This document shows positions 34,421 to 42,941 of a DNA stretch of 64,000 bases, piece after piece. The stretch is from an uncultured Pelagibacteraceae bacterium (GTDB lineage: Bacteria > Pseudomonadota > Alphaproteobacteria > Pelagibacterales > Pelagibacteraceae), in contig CACKZV010000005.1 in NCBI GenBank assembly GCA_902604795.1, positions 16,876 to 80,875 of the forward strand. Direction: 5' to 3'. Below the pieces are notes generated by a model. The model worked only from the letters and a program-made list of their open reading frames with translations, was not told the origin of the DNA and did no database searches. Positions within the stretch are counted from its first letter, which is position 1; each line of letters opens with the position of its first letter. The translations under genes were made by a program, and so were the position numbers.

Positions 34421-36052
34421 ATGACAGAAAATTCAAAAGTACTAGCATTAAAATATAGACCTCAAGTATTTGAGGATTTAATTGGTCAAGAGATTATTGC
34501 TGAAACAATTAAAAATTCAATAATTTCAGATAAGTCGCCTAATGCATTTTTGTTTACAGGTATTAGGGGAGTAGGAAAAACAACCTTCGCCAGAATAGTT
34601 GCAAAGTCATTAAATTGTGAGCATGGAATTGAAAACATGTGTAAGAAAAAATGTAGTAACTGTGATGCAATAACAAACTCAAATCATATTGATGTTTTGG
34701 AAATAGATGCTGCAAGTAAGACCGGCGTTGATGATGTTAGAGAGCTTATTGAATTTTCAAGATATGGACCAACAACTGCTAAATATAAAATATTTATTAT
34801 TGATGAAGTTCATATGTTAAGCAAACAAGCATTTAACGCGCTTTTAAAAACATTAGAGGAACCACCAAAATATTTAAAATTTATTTTTGCAACAACCGAA
34901 ATCAAAAAGATACCTATAACAGTAATTTCAAGATGTCAGCGTTTTGATCTCTCTAGAGTGAAATCTGAAGAGCTTTATAATTATATAAAAATGATTAAAG
35001 ATAAAGAAGGCGGTAAAGTTTCTGATGAAGCTTTAAAATTAATTGTTAAAATTTCAGAAGGATCTGTTAGAGATGCTTTATCTTTGTTAGATCGTGGACT
35101 TGTAGCTAATCAAAATGATGAGGAATTAAATCTAGAAAAAGCACAAAGTATTTATGGATACTTTGATAAAAGTTCATTGATAGAATTAATTAAAAATCTG
35201 TTTAGTGGTGATGAAAAAAAAGTTTTTGAGTTGTATAGAAAGATTTATGATTCTGGTGTAGATCCAAAAATTTTTTTGAATGATTTCCTAGAGGTCTTAT
35301 ATTATCTAAAAAATATTAATTTTATAAAATTAGATGGAAATAATTTTTCTTTAAATGACCAAGATTTTAGTAATCTTTCCACAATATCTGAAAATTTAGA
35401 CTCAAAGGACATAATTCTTTTTTGGCAATTTACACTTGATACAATCGAGGAAATTAATATTGTTTCAAATCCAAATTTATCAGTTGAAATGTTCCTTTTC
35501 AGATTAATGAGAATAAAAGGTTTAAAGGAGAAAGATGTTGAGGAAACCTTTACTGGAAAAAAACCAGATACTTTAATTAAAGAACCTGAAAAAAAAATTT
35601 CAAATAAAACAATAGATCAAATCAAAAATGTTTCACAACAAGAAAAAATTGAACCAAATTTAAAAAAAAATGAAGTAATTAATGAACTTAAAATTGGTTC
35701 ATTTGAAAGTTTGATAAATTTATGTGCTGAAAGAAAAGAAGCTAAGATTAAATATGAGCTTGAAACTAATACAAATTTAGTTTCATTCTCTGAGGGTTTA
35801 ATAGAAATATCTTTTAATGAAAACTTAGACAAAGATTTTATTAAAAATCTATCTAACAAACTTTACGAATGGACATCTAAGAGATGGATTATCTCTCTTT
35901 CAAAAAACCAAGGACAAATTTCAAAAAAAGAAAAAAATAAAATTGATGAGAAAAAAAAATTTGATGATGTTAAAAAGTCTGAAGCCTATAAAAAAGTGAT
36001 CGAAGCATTTCCTGATGCAGAATTAATAAATGTTGAGTTGAAGGAGGATTAG
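34421..36052 (+). CDS. dnaX: DNA polymerase III subunit tau/gamma
   Basis: 543 residues from ATG 34421 (MTENSKVLALKYRPQVFEDLIGQ). The track start at 34406 is a TTG inside the 4.5S RNA and is rejected. Walker A FTGIRGVGKTTFARI, zinc module CEHGIENMCKKKCSNC, Walker B IFIIDEVHML, sensor FATTEIKKIPITVISRCQRFD and GSVRDALSLLDRG are present. It loads the beta clamp. Two A9 tracts at codons about 390 and 414 could give a gamma-like truncation by slippage. Confidence 0.96.
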   Translation: MTENSKVLALKYRPQVFEDLIGQEIIAETIKNSIISDKSPNAFLFTGIRGVGKTTFARIVAKSLNCEHGIENMCKKKCSNCDAITNSNHIDVLEIDAASKTGVDDVRELIEFSRYGPTTAKYKIFIIDEVHMLSKQAFNALLKTLEEPPKYLKFIFATTEIKKIPITVISRCQRFDLSRVKSEELYNYIKMIKDKEGGKVSDEALKLIVKISEGSVRDALSLLDRGLVANQNDEELNLEKAQSIYGYFDKSSLIELIKNLFSGDEKKVFELYRKIYDSGVDPKIFLNDFLEVLYYLKNINFIKLDGNNFSLNDQDFSNLSTISENLDSKDIILFWQFTLDTIEEINIVSNPNLSVEMFLFRLMRIKGLKEKDVEETFTGKKPDTLIKEPEKKISNKTIDQIKNVSQQEKIEPNLKKNEVINELKIGSFESLINLCAERKEAKIKYELETNTNLVSFSEGLIEISFNENLDKDFIKNLSNKLYEWTSKRWIISLSKNQGQISKKEKNKIDEKKKFDDVKKSEAYKKVIEAFPDAELINVELKED

Positions 36053-36053
36053 A

Positions 36054-36371
36054 ATGACTGATTTTTCAAAATTAATGGAAAAAGCTAAAGAAATTGAAAG
36101 TAAAATGAGAGAAAGCCAAGAAAATATTAAAAAAATTGAGGTTGAAGGTGTCTCAGGAGCAAATGATGTAAAGGTTACTTTAAATGGAGAGGGCACTATG
36201 ATTTCAATTAAACTTAGTGAAAATGTTTTGAAAGAGGAAAAAGTAATATTAGAAGATCTTATTACTGCTGCTCATAATAACGCAAAATCACAACTTAAAT
36301 CAAAAACTGCAGAGGAAATTTCTAAGGCTTCAGGAAATTTTGGAATACCTGGATTTAAGTGGCCTTTATAA
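36054..36371 (+). CDS. YbaB/EbfC nucleoid-associated protein
   Basis: 105 residues. MTDFSKLMEKAKEIESKMRESQENIKKIEVEGVSGANDVKVTLNGEGTMISIKL is the YbaB pattern, ending GNFGIPGFKWPL. A dimeric DNA-binding protein, typically encoded dnaX-ybaB-recR as here. A strong AAGGAGG (36041-36047) within the last dnaX codons sets the start, one base after the dnaX stop. Confidence 0.95.
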   Translation: MTDFSKLMEKAKEIESKMRESQENIKKIEVEGVSGANDVKVTLNGEGTMISIKLSENVLKEEKVILEDLITAAHNNAKSQLKSKTAEEISKASGNFGIPGFKWPL

Positions 36372-36376
36372 TTTAA

Positions 36377-36988
36377 ATGCAAAACATTCCTGAAATAGAA
36401 AATTTAATCAAACTAATATCTAAGTTACCAGGGCTAGGACCTAAGTCTGCAAAAAGAATAATATTAAAAATGATTAATAACCGACAAGAATTACTAAAGC
36501 CTTTGGCTCAAAATTTGAGTGAAGTTTTTAAAAATATTGTTAGATGTAAAATTTGTGGAACATTGAAGCCTAATACAATTGAGTGTAGTTATAATAATTG
36601 CGAAATAGTAGAAAAAAAATATAATAAAATTTGTGTTGTAGAAAATATTTCAGATCAGTGGGCAATAGAAAGTTCTTCAATTTTTCAAGGTTACTTCCAT
36701 ATTTTGGGGGGGACTCTATCAAACAATAATAATAGTAATAGAGAGGACTTGCTTATTAACTCTCTTATAGAAAGAATAAATAAAGATGATATCGAAGAAG
36801 TCATTTTAGCAACTAGCGCAACTGTAGAAGGTCAAACTACAGCATTTTATATCCAAGATAGTCTAAAAAAAACTGACGTCAAAGTTTCAAAACTTGCTCA
36901 AGGTTTACCAGTAGGTGGAGAAATCGAAAATTTAGATGATGGTACTCTTATATCTGCATTTAAAAATAGAAAAAAGATAGAGGCTTAA
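36377..36988 (+). CDS. recR: Recombination protein RecR
   Basis: 203 residues. Helix-hairpin-helix LISKLPGLGPKSAKRIILKM, zinc finger CKICGTLKPNTIECSYNNC (spacing slightly longer than usual), Toprim domain ICVVENISDQWAIESSSIFQGYFHILGG, then VSKLAQGLPVGGEIENLDDGTLISAFKNR. Works with RecO/RecF in gap repair. Third gene of dnaX-ybaB-recR; directly abuts convergent glcB. Confidence 0.95.
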   Translation: MQNIPEIENLIKLISKLPGLGPKSAKRIILKMINNRQELLKPLAQNLSEVFKNIVRCKICGTLKPNTIECSYNNCEIVEKKYNKICVVENISDQWAIESSSIFQGYFHILGGTLSNNNNSNREDLLINSLIERINKDDIEEVILATSATVEGQTTAFYIQDSLKKTDVKVSKLAQGLPVGGEIENLDDGTLISAFKNRKKIEA

Positions 36989-39139
36989 TTAACTTTTTTT
37001 AATTAATCTATTTAAGTGCAAGAGAGGTTCTGTATAGCCAGAAGGCTGTGATTTTCCATGAAAGATTAGTTCACATGCTGCTTTAAAAGCAATAGATTTG
37101 TCATACTCTGGAGACATACTTTCGTAGCTAGAGTCGTCTTTATTCTGTTTATCAACAACTTTTGCCATTTTTTTTAAAATTTCAAGAACCTGTCTATTCG
37201 AACACAAGCCATGATGAAGCCAATTGGCAATATGTTGAGATGAAATTCTTAAGGTTGCTCTATCTTCCATTAATCCAATATCATTTATATCAGGAACTTT
37301 GGAACAACCTATGCCTTGATCAATCCATCTGACAACATAACCTAAAATAGTTTGAGCAGAGTTTGAAATTTCAGTATTAATTTCATCTACAGACCAATTA
37401 GGACGATCTGCTATTGGAATAGCAAGAAGATCAGATAACTTTGATGGCTCTCTTTTTAATATTGCTTTTTGCTTTTCAAAAACATTTACTTCATGATAGT
37501 GCATAACATGCAATGCAGCGGCAGTAGGGGAAGGAACCCAAGCACAGTTTGCGCCAGCATTCACATGTCCAATTTTTTGTTCCATCATTTCTTTCATTTT
37601 GTCTGGCATGGCCCACATTCCTTTACCTATTTGAGCAACTCCTGAAAACCCACATTTTAAGCCTATATCTACGTTATTGTCCTCATAGGTTTTAATCCAT
37701 TTAGACTCTTTCATATCTCCTTTTTTGATCATTGGTCCAGCTTCCATTGAGGTGTGCATCTCATCACCAGTTCTATCTAAAAATCCAGTGTTTATAAAAA
37801 ATACTCTATCTTTAAGTGTTCTAATACATTCTTTAAGGTTTGCAGATGTTCTTCTTTCTTCATCCATAATTCCACACTTAATTGTATTTTTTTCTAACTT
37901 TAAAACTTCTTCAACTTTTGTAAAAATTAAATTAGTAAATTCTGTTTCCTCTGGACCATGCATTTTTGGTTTAACTATATAAATTGAACCTTCTCTAGAA
38001 TTACCTTTTCTTTTTAAATCATGAATACAAGCTGCTGAGGTTATGAAAGCATCCATTATTCCCTCAGGAACCTCTGATCCATCATTTAAAATAATTGCAG
38101 GGTTTGTCATTAAGTGTCCAACATTTCTCACAAGCAAAAGACTTCTTCCGTGAAGTTTTAACTTTTGACCATTCAATGAAGTGTAACTCCTATCTGGATT
38201 AAGTTTTCTTTCTAATTCTTTACCATTTTTCTCAAATATTGATTTTAAATTTCCTTTCATCAATCCTAGCCAATTTCTATAACAAGTTACTTTATCTTCA
38301 GCATCTACTGCGGCTACACTATCTTCATGGTCACAAATTGTTGATACAGCAGACTCAACTATAATATCGCTTATACCAGCAGTATCTCTTGCAGCACTAA
38401 ATGCTCTAGGATTAATAATTATTTCAAGATGAAGATTATTATTTTTTAAAATTATAGCATTTGGTTTGGCCGCATCTCCTCTATGACCAATAAACTTCTC
38501 CAAATCTGATAAATTATATTCTTTGTTTTCCTTATAGATTGAGAGTTTTTTATTATGTACTGCTAAACCTGTAATATCTTTCCAGTCAAGATCATTTATT
38601 GGAAAATATTTGTTCAAAAAGTTTCTAGTGTATTTAATTACTTCTTGTCCTCTTAAAGGATCATATTTTTCACTTCCACTTTCTTCTGACTCTATTATAT
38701 TTGATCCATAAAGACTGTCATATAAGCTTACCCATCTTGCATTTGCAGCATTCAGGCTATATCTAGAGTTCATTATTGGAACAACTAATTGTGGTCCTGC
38801 TATATTAGATATTTCTTCATCTAAATTTTTAGTTTCTATTTTAAAATCTTTACCTTCTTTTTTTAAATAACCTATTTCTTCTAAAAAAATTTTATATTTA
38901 TTATAGTCAATCCCGTGGTCTCTATTTTTTTTATGCCACAGATCTATTTCTTGTTGTAATGTTTCTCTGATTTCAAGTAATTTTTTATTTTTAGGCGCTA
39001 ATTCATGCACCACTTTGTCAAAACCTTCCCAGAACTCGTCAGGACCAACATTAGTATCCAGTAAAAGCTCATTTTTGACAAAATCAGCTAGTTCTTTTGC
39101 TACAGATAAGTTGTGGATTTTGATGTATTGCTCTCTCAT
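36989..39139 (-). CDS. glcB: Malate synthase G
   Basis: 716 residues, the length typical of isoform G. Motifs include GRSLLLVRNVGHLMTNPAI, KCGIMDEERRTSANLKECIR (catalytic Arg), INTGFLDRTGDEMHTSMEAGPM, GKGMWAMPDKM, NAGANCAWVPSPTAAALHVMHYHEV. Condenses glyoxylate with acetyl-CoA. The upstream region shared with accA is only 96 nt, and the predicted promoter leaves about 8 nt of leader, so no riboswitch fits. Confidence 0.97.
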   Translation of the reverse strand: MREQYIKIHNLSVAKELADFVKNELLLDTNVGPDEFWEGFDKVVHELAPKNKKLLEIRETLQQEIDLWHKKNRDHGIDYNKYKIFLEEIGYLKKEGKDFKIETKNLDEEISNIAGPQLVVPIMNSRYSLNAANARWVSLYDSLYGSNIIESEESGSEKYDPLRGQEVIKYTRNFLNKYFPINDLDWKDITGLAVHNKKLSIYKENKEYNLSDLEKFIGHRGDAAKPNAIILKNNNLHLEIIINPRAFSAARDTAGISDIIVESAVSTICDHEDSVAAVDAEDKVTCYRNWLGLMKGNLKSIFEKNGKELERKLNPDRSYTSLNGQKLKLHGRSLLLVRNVGHLMTNPAIILNDGSEVPEGIMDAFITSAACIHDLKRKGNSREGSIYIVKPKMHGPEETEFTNLIFTKVEEVLKLEKNTIKCGIMDEERRTSANLKECIRTLKDRVFFINTGFLDRTGDEMHTSMEAGPMIKKGDMKESKWIKTYEDNNVDIGLKCGFSGVAQIGKGMWAMPDKMKEMMEQKIGHVNAGANCAWVPSPTAAALHVMHYHEVNVFEKQKAILKREPSKLSDLLAIPIADRPNWSVDEINTEISNSAQTILGYVVRWIDQGIGCSKVPDINDIGLMEDRATLRISSQHIANWLHHGLCSNRQVLEILKKMAKVVDKQNKDDSSYESMSPEYDKSIAFKAACELIFHGKSQPSGYTEPLLHLNRLIKKS

Positions 39140-39153
39140 AAATTGAAAATCTT

Positions 39154-39182
39154 ATAATAAATTATCATTTTTGCGCAATCAA
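39154..39182 (-). promoter_or_regulatory. Probable glcB promoter
   Basis: On the minus strand TTGATT, 17 nt, TATTAT, predicting transcription from about 39147, some 8 nt before the glcB ATG. The spacer contains the palindrome TTGCGCAA (39171-39178). Visual call only. Confidence 0.45.
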
Positions 39183-39193
39183 AATTACTTATT

Positions 39194-39224
39194 TTAACAA
39201 TTTATCGCCTTTTTTGTTTATAAT
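39194..39224 (+). promoter_or_regulatory. Probable accA promoter
   Basis: TTAACA, 19-nt spacer, TATAAT (39219-39224). The predicted start is about 5 nt before the accA ATG, i.e. a nearly leaderless mRNA. It lies about 12-70 nt from, and divergent to, the glcB promoter. Confidence 0.4.
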
Positions 39225-39235
39225 ACTTACTCTAT

Positions 39236-40342
39236 ATGAAAAATTACCTAAATTTTGAGACTGATATCAAAAATCTTGAAGAGGAATTAGATAAACTAAA
39301 AGACCCCTATAATCAGGAAGGTTTATCTGAAGTTGACACTTCAAGAATAAGCAAAGTTGAAGAAGAAATAAATGAAAAGTTAGAGAAAATTTATTCTAAC
39401 TTAGATCCATGGCAAACAGCATTAGTTGCTCGTCATGAAGATAGACCTAAAGCAAAATTTTTTGTTGAAAATCTTTTTGATGATTTTATTCAACTTTCTG
39501 GAGATAGATATTATGGTGAGGACAAAGCTGTTATAGCTGGTTTTGCAAAATTCGATGGTAAATCTGTTTTAGTAATCGGTCAAGAAAAGGGATCAGATCT
39601 TAATAAAAGAATAGATCATAATTTTGGAATGATGAGACCAGAGGGTTACAGAAAGACAATTAGACTTATGGAGTTAGCTAACAAGTTTAAAATTCCAATT
39701 ATTTCAATTGTAGATACTCCAGGAGCATATCCAGGAGTTGGTGCAGAGGAAAGAGGTCAAGCTGAAGCAATAGCAAAATCTATTGAATGCTCTATGAAGT
39801 TAACAGTCCCTACAATTGCGATAATAATTGGAGAGGGCGGATCTGGAGGAGCAATAGCTTTAGCATCATCTAATAAAGTAATTATGCTTCAAAACGCAAT
39901 ATACTCTGTTATTTCCCCGGAAGGATGTGCCACCATTTTATGGAGAGATCCAAAAAAAACTTTAGAAGCTTCAACTGCAATGAAAATGTCATCTAGTGAT
40001 CTTTTAAAATTAAATATAATTGATGAAATAATTCCAGAACCAGTTGGAGGTGCTCATCGAGATAAAGATCTAATATTGGATAATGTAAGAGACTCATTAA
40101 AGAAAAATTTAAATTTTTTTGAAACAATGGATAAAGATGAAATTCTTATTCATAGAAAAAATAAATTTTTGTCAATTGGAAGAAATAAAGGATTTACAAC
40201 ACAATCAGAAGATGGAAATGATCTATCTATGAAGGCAAATGTATTTGAAAGTATTAATCAAAACTTTAAGAAGAATTCTAAAATTTATTATGGTGTATTT
40301 GCTGCTGTTTTATTGATATTATTTTTAAGCATTCTTTTATAA
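39236..40342 (+). CDS. accA: Acetyl-CoA carboxylase carboxyltransferase subunit alpha with C-terminal membrane tail
   Basis: 368 residues against about 320 for the family. The core is normal: FETDIKNLEEELDKL, FDDFIQLSGDRYYGEDKAVIAGFAKF, GMMRPEGYRKTIRLMELA, TPGAYPGVGAEERGQAEAIA, GEGGSGGAIALA, SVISPEGCATILWRD. It pairs with AccD. The last about 50 residues are extra and end in a hydrophobic helix (about 350-368, IYYGVFAAVLLILFLSILL), suggesting tail-anchoring. Overlaps convergent secA by 6 nt. Confidence 0.95.
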   Translation: MKNYLNFETDIKNLEEELDKLKDPYNQEGLSEVDTSRISKVEEEINEKLEKIYSNLDPWQTALVARHEDRPKAKFFVENLFDDFIQLSGDRYYGEDKAVIAGFAKFDGKSVLVIGQEKGSDLNKRIDHNFGMMRPEGYRKTIRLMELANKFKIPIISIVDTPGAYPGVGAEERGQAEAIAKSIECSMKLTVPTIAIIIGEGGSGGAIALASSNKVIMLQNAIYSVISPEGCATILWRDPKKTLEASTAMKMSSSDLLKLNIIDEIIPEPVGGAHRDKDLILDNVRDSLKKNLNFFETMDKDEILIHRKNKFLSIGRNKGFTTQSEDGNDLSMKANVFESINQNFKKNSKIYYGVFAAVLLILFLSILL

Positions 40343-42883
40343 AGCACCACAACAATGCTTGAACTTTTTCCCTGTTGCCTCACATCTTTCATTTCTAGAA
40401 ATTTTTCCTTCTTTATTTGTTACAAGTAAACATTTTGGATTATTATTTGTATTTATGCTTTTTTCATTTTGAACATCATTTTGATCATCATTTTTTTCAA
40501 TAAGTTTTAAATTAAATAAAATTGTAATCAAATCATACTTAAGTTTACTTAATAAATTTTCAAAAAGTGTAAATGCCTCTTTCTTATATTCAACTAAAGG
40601 ATCTCTTTGTCCATAAGATCTTAAACCAATCACTTGTCTTAATTGTTCTAAATATTGAATATGTAATTTCCAATTTTGATCAATTAGTTGTAAAAAAATT
40701 CTTTTTTCTATTTCGTTATATTGCTCTTCATTTAACATTTTTATTTTCTCTTCTCTTGAACTATTAAATTTATTTTTTATTTTTTCTTCAAAAGCCTTAT
40801 TTTCGAGATTAACTAATTCATTAATTTCACTTTCTTCAAATGATTTTCCAAATAAAGATTTTAATTGCATATGGATTTCATTTGATCCAGCATTGGCTAA
40901 CTTCTTTGTTTTCTTAAGTTTCAAATCATCAATAATTTCATCTAAAAAATTTTCAGAATATTGCTTAGAGTCTTTATTTTCTATAACTTCATTTCTTTGC
41001 GAAAATATTACTTGCCTTTGATCATTTAAAACATTATCAAATTTCAAAAGAGTTTTTCTAATATCAAAATTTCTTGCCTCAACTTTTTGTTGTGCTCTTT
41101 CTAATGCTTTATTTATCCAAGGATGGTCTATACTTTCTCCATCTTTAAGTCCAAGTTTTTCAAGTATATTATTCATTGACTCAGACCCAAAAATTCTCAT
41201 CAAATCATCCTCTAAACTTACATAGAATATAGAACTACCTTCATCACCTTGTCTACCTGATCTCCCTCTTGCTTGATTATCTACTCTCCTACTTTCCATC
41301 CTTTCTGTACCAATGACAAACAATCCTCCCAATTTTTTTATCTCAGCTTTATCACTTTCATCCTGACCTCCCAATTTGATATCAACCCCTCTACCTGAAA
41401 TACTTGTAGTAATAATTATTGAGTTTTTTTTCCCTGCATCTGCAATAATTTCAGCTTCCCTCTGGTGATTTTTTGCATTTAAAACTGTGTGTTTAATATT
41501 TTTTTTATCTAATAGGTTTGAGAAGTGTTCAGACTTATTTATACTTGAAGTGAAAACTAATAATGGCTGACCTTTTGCGTTGCATTCAACAATCTTATTA
41601 ATTATTGCCTCGTCTTTTTCATTACTAGTTCTAAATATTTGATCATTCGAGTCTTTTCTTATCATCTTCTTGTTGGTAGGGATTGATAATACTGGTAGAT
41701 TATAGATTTCAAAAAATTCCTCTGACTCTGTTAAGGCTGTACCGGTGCATCCAGCTATTTTTTTGTAGAGTTTAAAAAAATTTTGGTAAGTAATTGATGC
41801 TAAAGTTTGATTTTCAGCATTAATTGTTAAATTTTCTTTTGCCTCTAGACTTTGATGAAGGCCATCACCAAACCTCCTTCCTGGTAATTGTCTACCAGTT
41901 TGTTCATCAATAATTATTATTTGCCCATCTTTTACAATGTAATCTCTTCCACTCTGAAAAAGGTGTATTGCACGCAATGATTGATTAACTAAATGAACAA
42001 TATGAAGGTTTTCTGGATCATAAAAATTTTTATTTTTAAGTATTCCAGCATTTGAAAATATACTCTCAACATTATCCACACCATTATTAGTTAATAAAAT
42101 ATTCCTATCTTTTTCATCTATTTCAAAATCTTCTTTTTTTAAATTTTTAACAAGTTTATCAACAGCTATATATTGATTAGTTTTATCTTCCGTTGCTCCT
42201 GAAATTATTAGAGGTGTCCTAGCCTCATCAATTAAACAAGAGTCAATTTCATCAACAATCGCATAATTATGCTCTCTTTGAACCATAGTCTCTTTAGAAA
42301 ATTTCATATTATCTCTTAAATAATCAAAACCCAATTCACTATTAGTAGAATAAGTTATATCTTTTGAATAATTTTCTTTCCTTTCTAAATCATCTTGCCC
42401 AGTATTAATATATCCACAAGTTAAACCTAAAAACTCATAAATCTTTCCCATATTCTCGCTATCTCTTTTAGCCAAATAATCATTAACAGTTACTATATGG
42501 ACACCTTTTTTTTCTAGAGCATTAAGGAAAGCCGCAAGGGCTATGGTTAATGTTTTACCTTCTCCAGTTTTCATTTCTGCAATTTTATTCTCATGGATTA
42601 CAACACCGCCAATTAGCTGAACATCAAAGTGTCTTTCATTTCTAATTCTTTTAGAGGCTTCCCTAACCATTGAGAAAGCTTCAGGCAAAAGGTCATTTAA
42701 ACTTTTACCATTTTTAATTTCTTCTATCAGTTTCTCAGTTTTTTTTGGAAACATTTCGTCAGATAAATTTTCTAAATCTTTTTCTAAAAGATTAACTTTA
42801 TTGACAATTTGTTTAATTCGGTCTAGTTCCTTTTCATTACCGCTTTTAATAAGCTTTGAAAATATATTAAGTGGGTTAAACAT
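40337..42883 (-). CDS. secA: Preprotein translocase ATPase SecA
   Basis: 848 residues. Walker A MKTGEGKTLTIALA, VTVNDYLAKRD, the DEAD-type YAIVDEIDSCLIDEARTPLIISG, ITTSISGRGVDIKLGG, QARGRSGRQGDEGSS. Drives protein export through SecYEG. The C-terminal SEC-C motif reads RNERCEATGKKFKHCCG: the second Cys of the usual CxC pair is absent, so zinc binding may be altered. Divergent from argJ across 58 nt. Confidence 0.97.
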   Translation of the reverse strand: MFNPLNIFSKLIKSGNEKELDRIKQIVNKVNLLEKDLENLSDEMFPKKTEKLIEEIKNGKSLNDLLPEAFSMVREASKRIRNERHFDVQLIGGVVIHENKIAEMKTGEGKTLTIALAAFLNALEKKGVHIVTVNDYLAKRDSENMGKIYEFLGLTCGYINTGQDDLERKENYSKDITYSTNSELGFDYLRDNMKFSKETMVQREHNYAIVDEIDSCLIDEARTPLIISGATEDKTNQYIAVDKLVKNLKKEDFEIDEKDRNILLTNNGVDNVESIFSNAGILKNKNFYDPENLHIVHLVNQSLRAIHLFQSGRDYIVKDGQIIIIDEQTGRQLPGRRFGDGLHQSLEAKENLTINAENQTLASITYQNFFKLYKKIAGCTGTALTESEEFFEIYNLPVLSIPTNKKMIRKDSNDQIFRTSNEKDEAIINKIVECNAKGQPLLVFTSSINKSEHFSNLLDKKNIKHTVLNAKNHQREAEIIADAGKKNSIIITTSISGRGVDIKLGGQDESDKAEIKKLGGLFVIGTERMESRRVDNQARGRSGRQGDEGSSIFYVSLEDDLMRIFGSESMNNILEKLGLKDGESIDHPWINKALERAQQKVEARNFDIRKTLLKFDNVLNDQRQVIFSQRNEVIENKDSKQYSENFLDEIIDDLKLKKTKKLANAGSNEIHMQLKSLFGKSFEESEINELVNLENKAFEEKIKNKFNSSREEKIKMLNEEQYNEIEKRIFLQLIDQNWKLHIQYLEQLRQVIGLRSYGQRDPLVEYKKEAFTLFENLLSKLKYDLITILFNLKLIEKNDDQNDVQNEKSINTNNNPKCLLVTNKEGKISRNERCEATGKKFKHCCGAL

Positions 42884-42941
42884 TTTGATATAAAATTAAA
42901 TATTAGAAATATATAGTAATTAATTAATTATTTTAAATATA

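Noticed and set aside
36986-37006. TTAATTA/TAATTAA inverted repeat with T run between recR and glcB
   Set aside because: Overlaps the glcB coding end and is expected by chance at this base composition; too weak and A/T-only for a terminator call.
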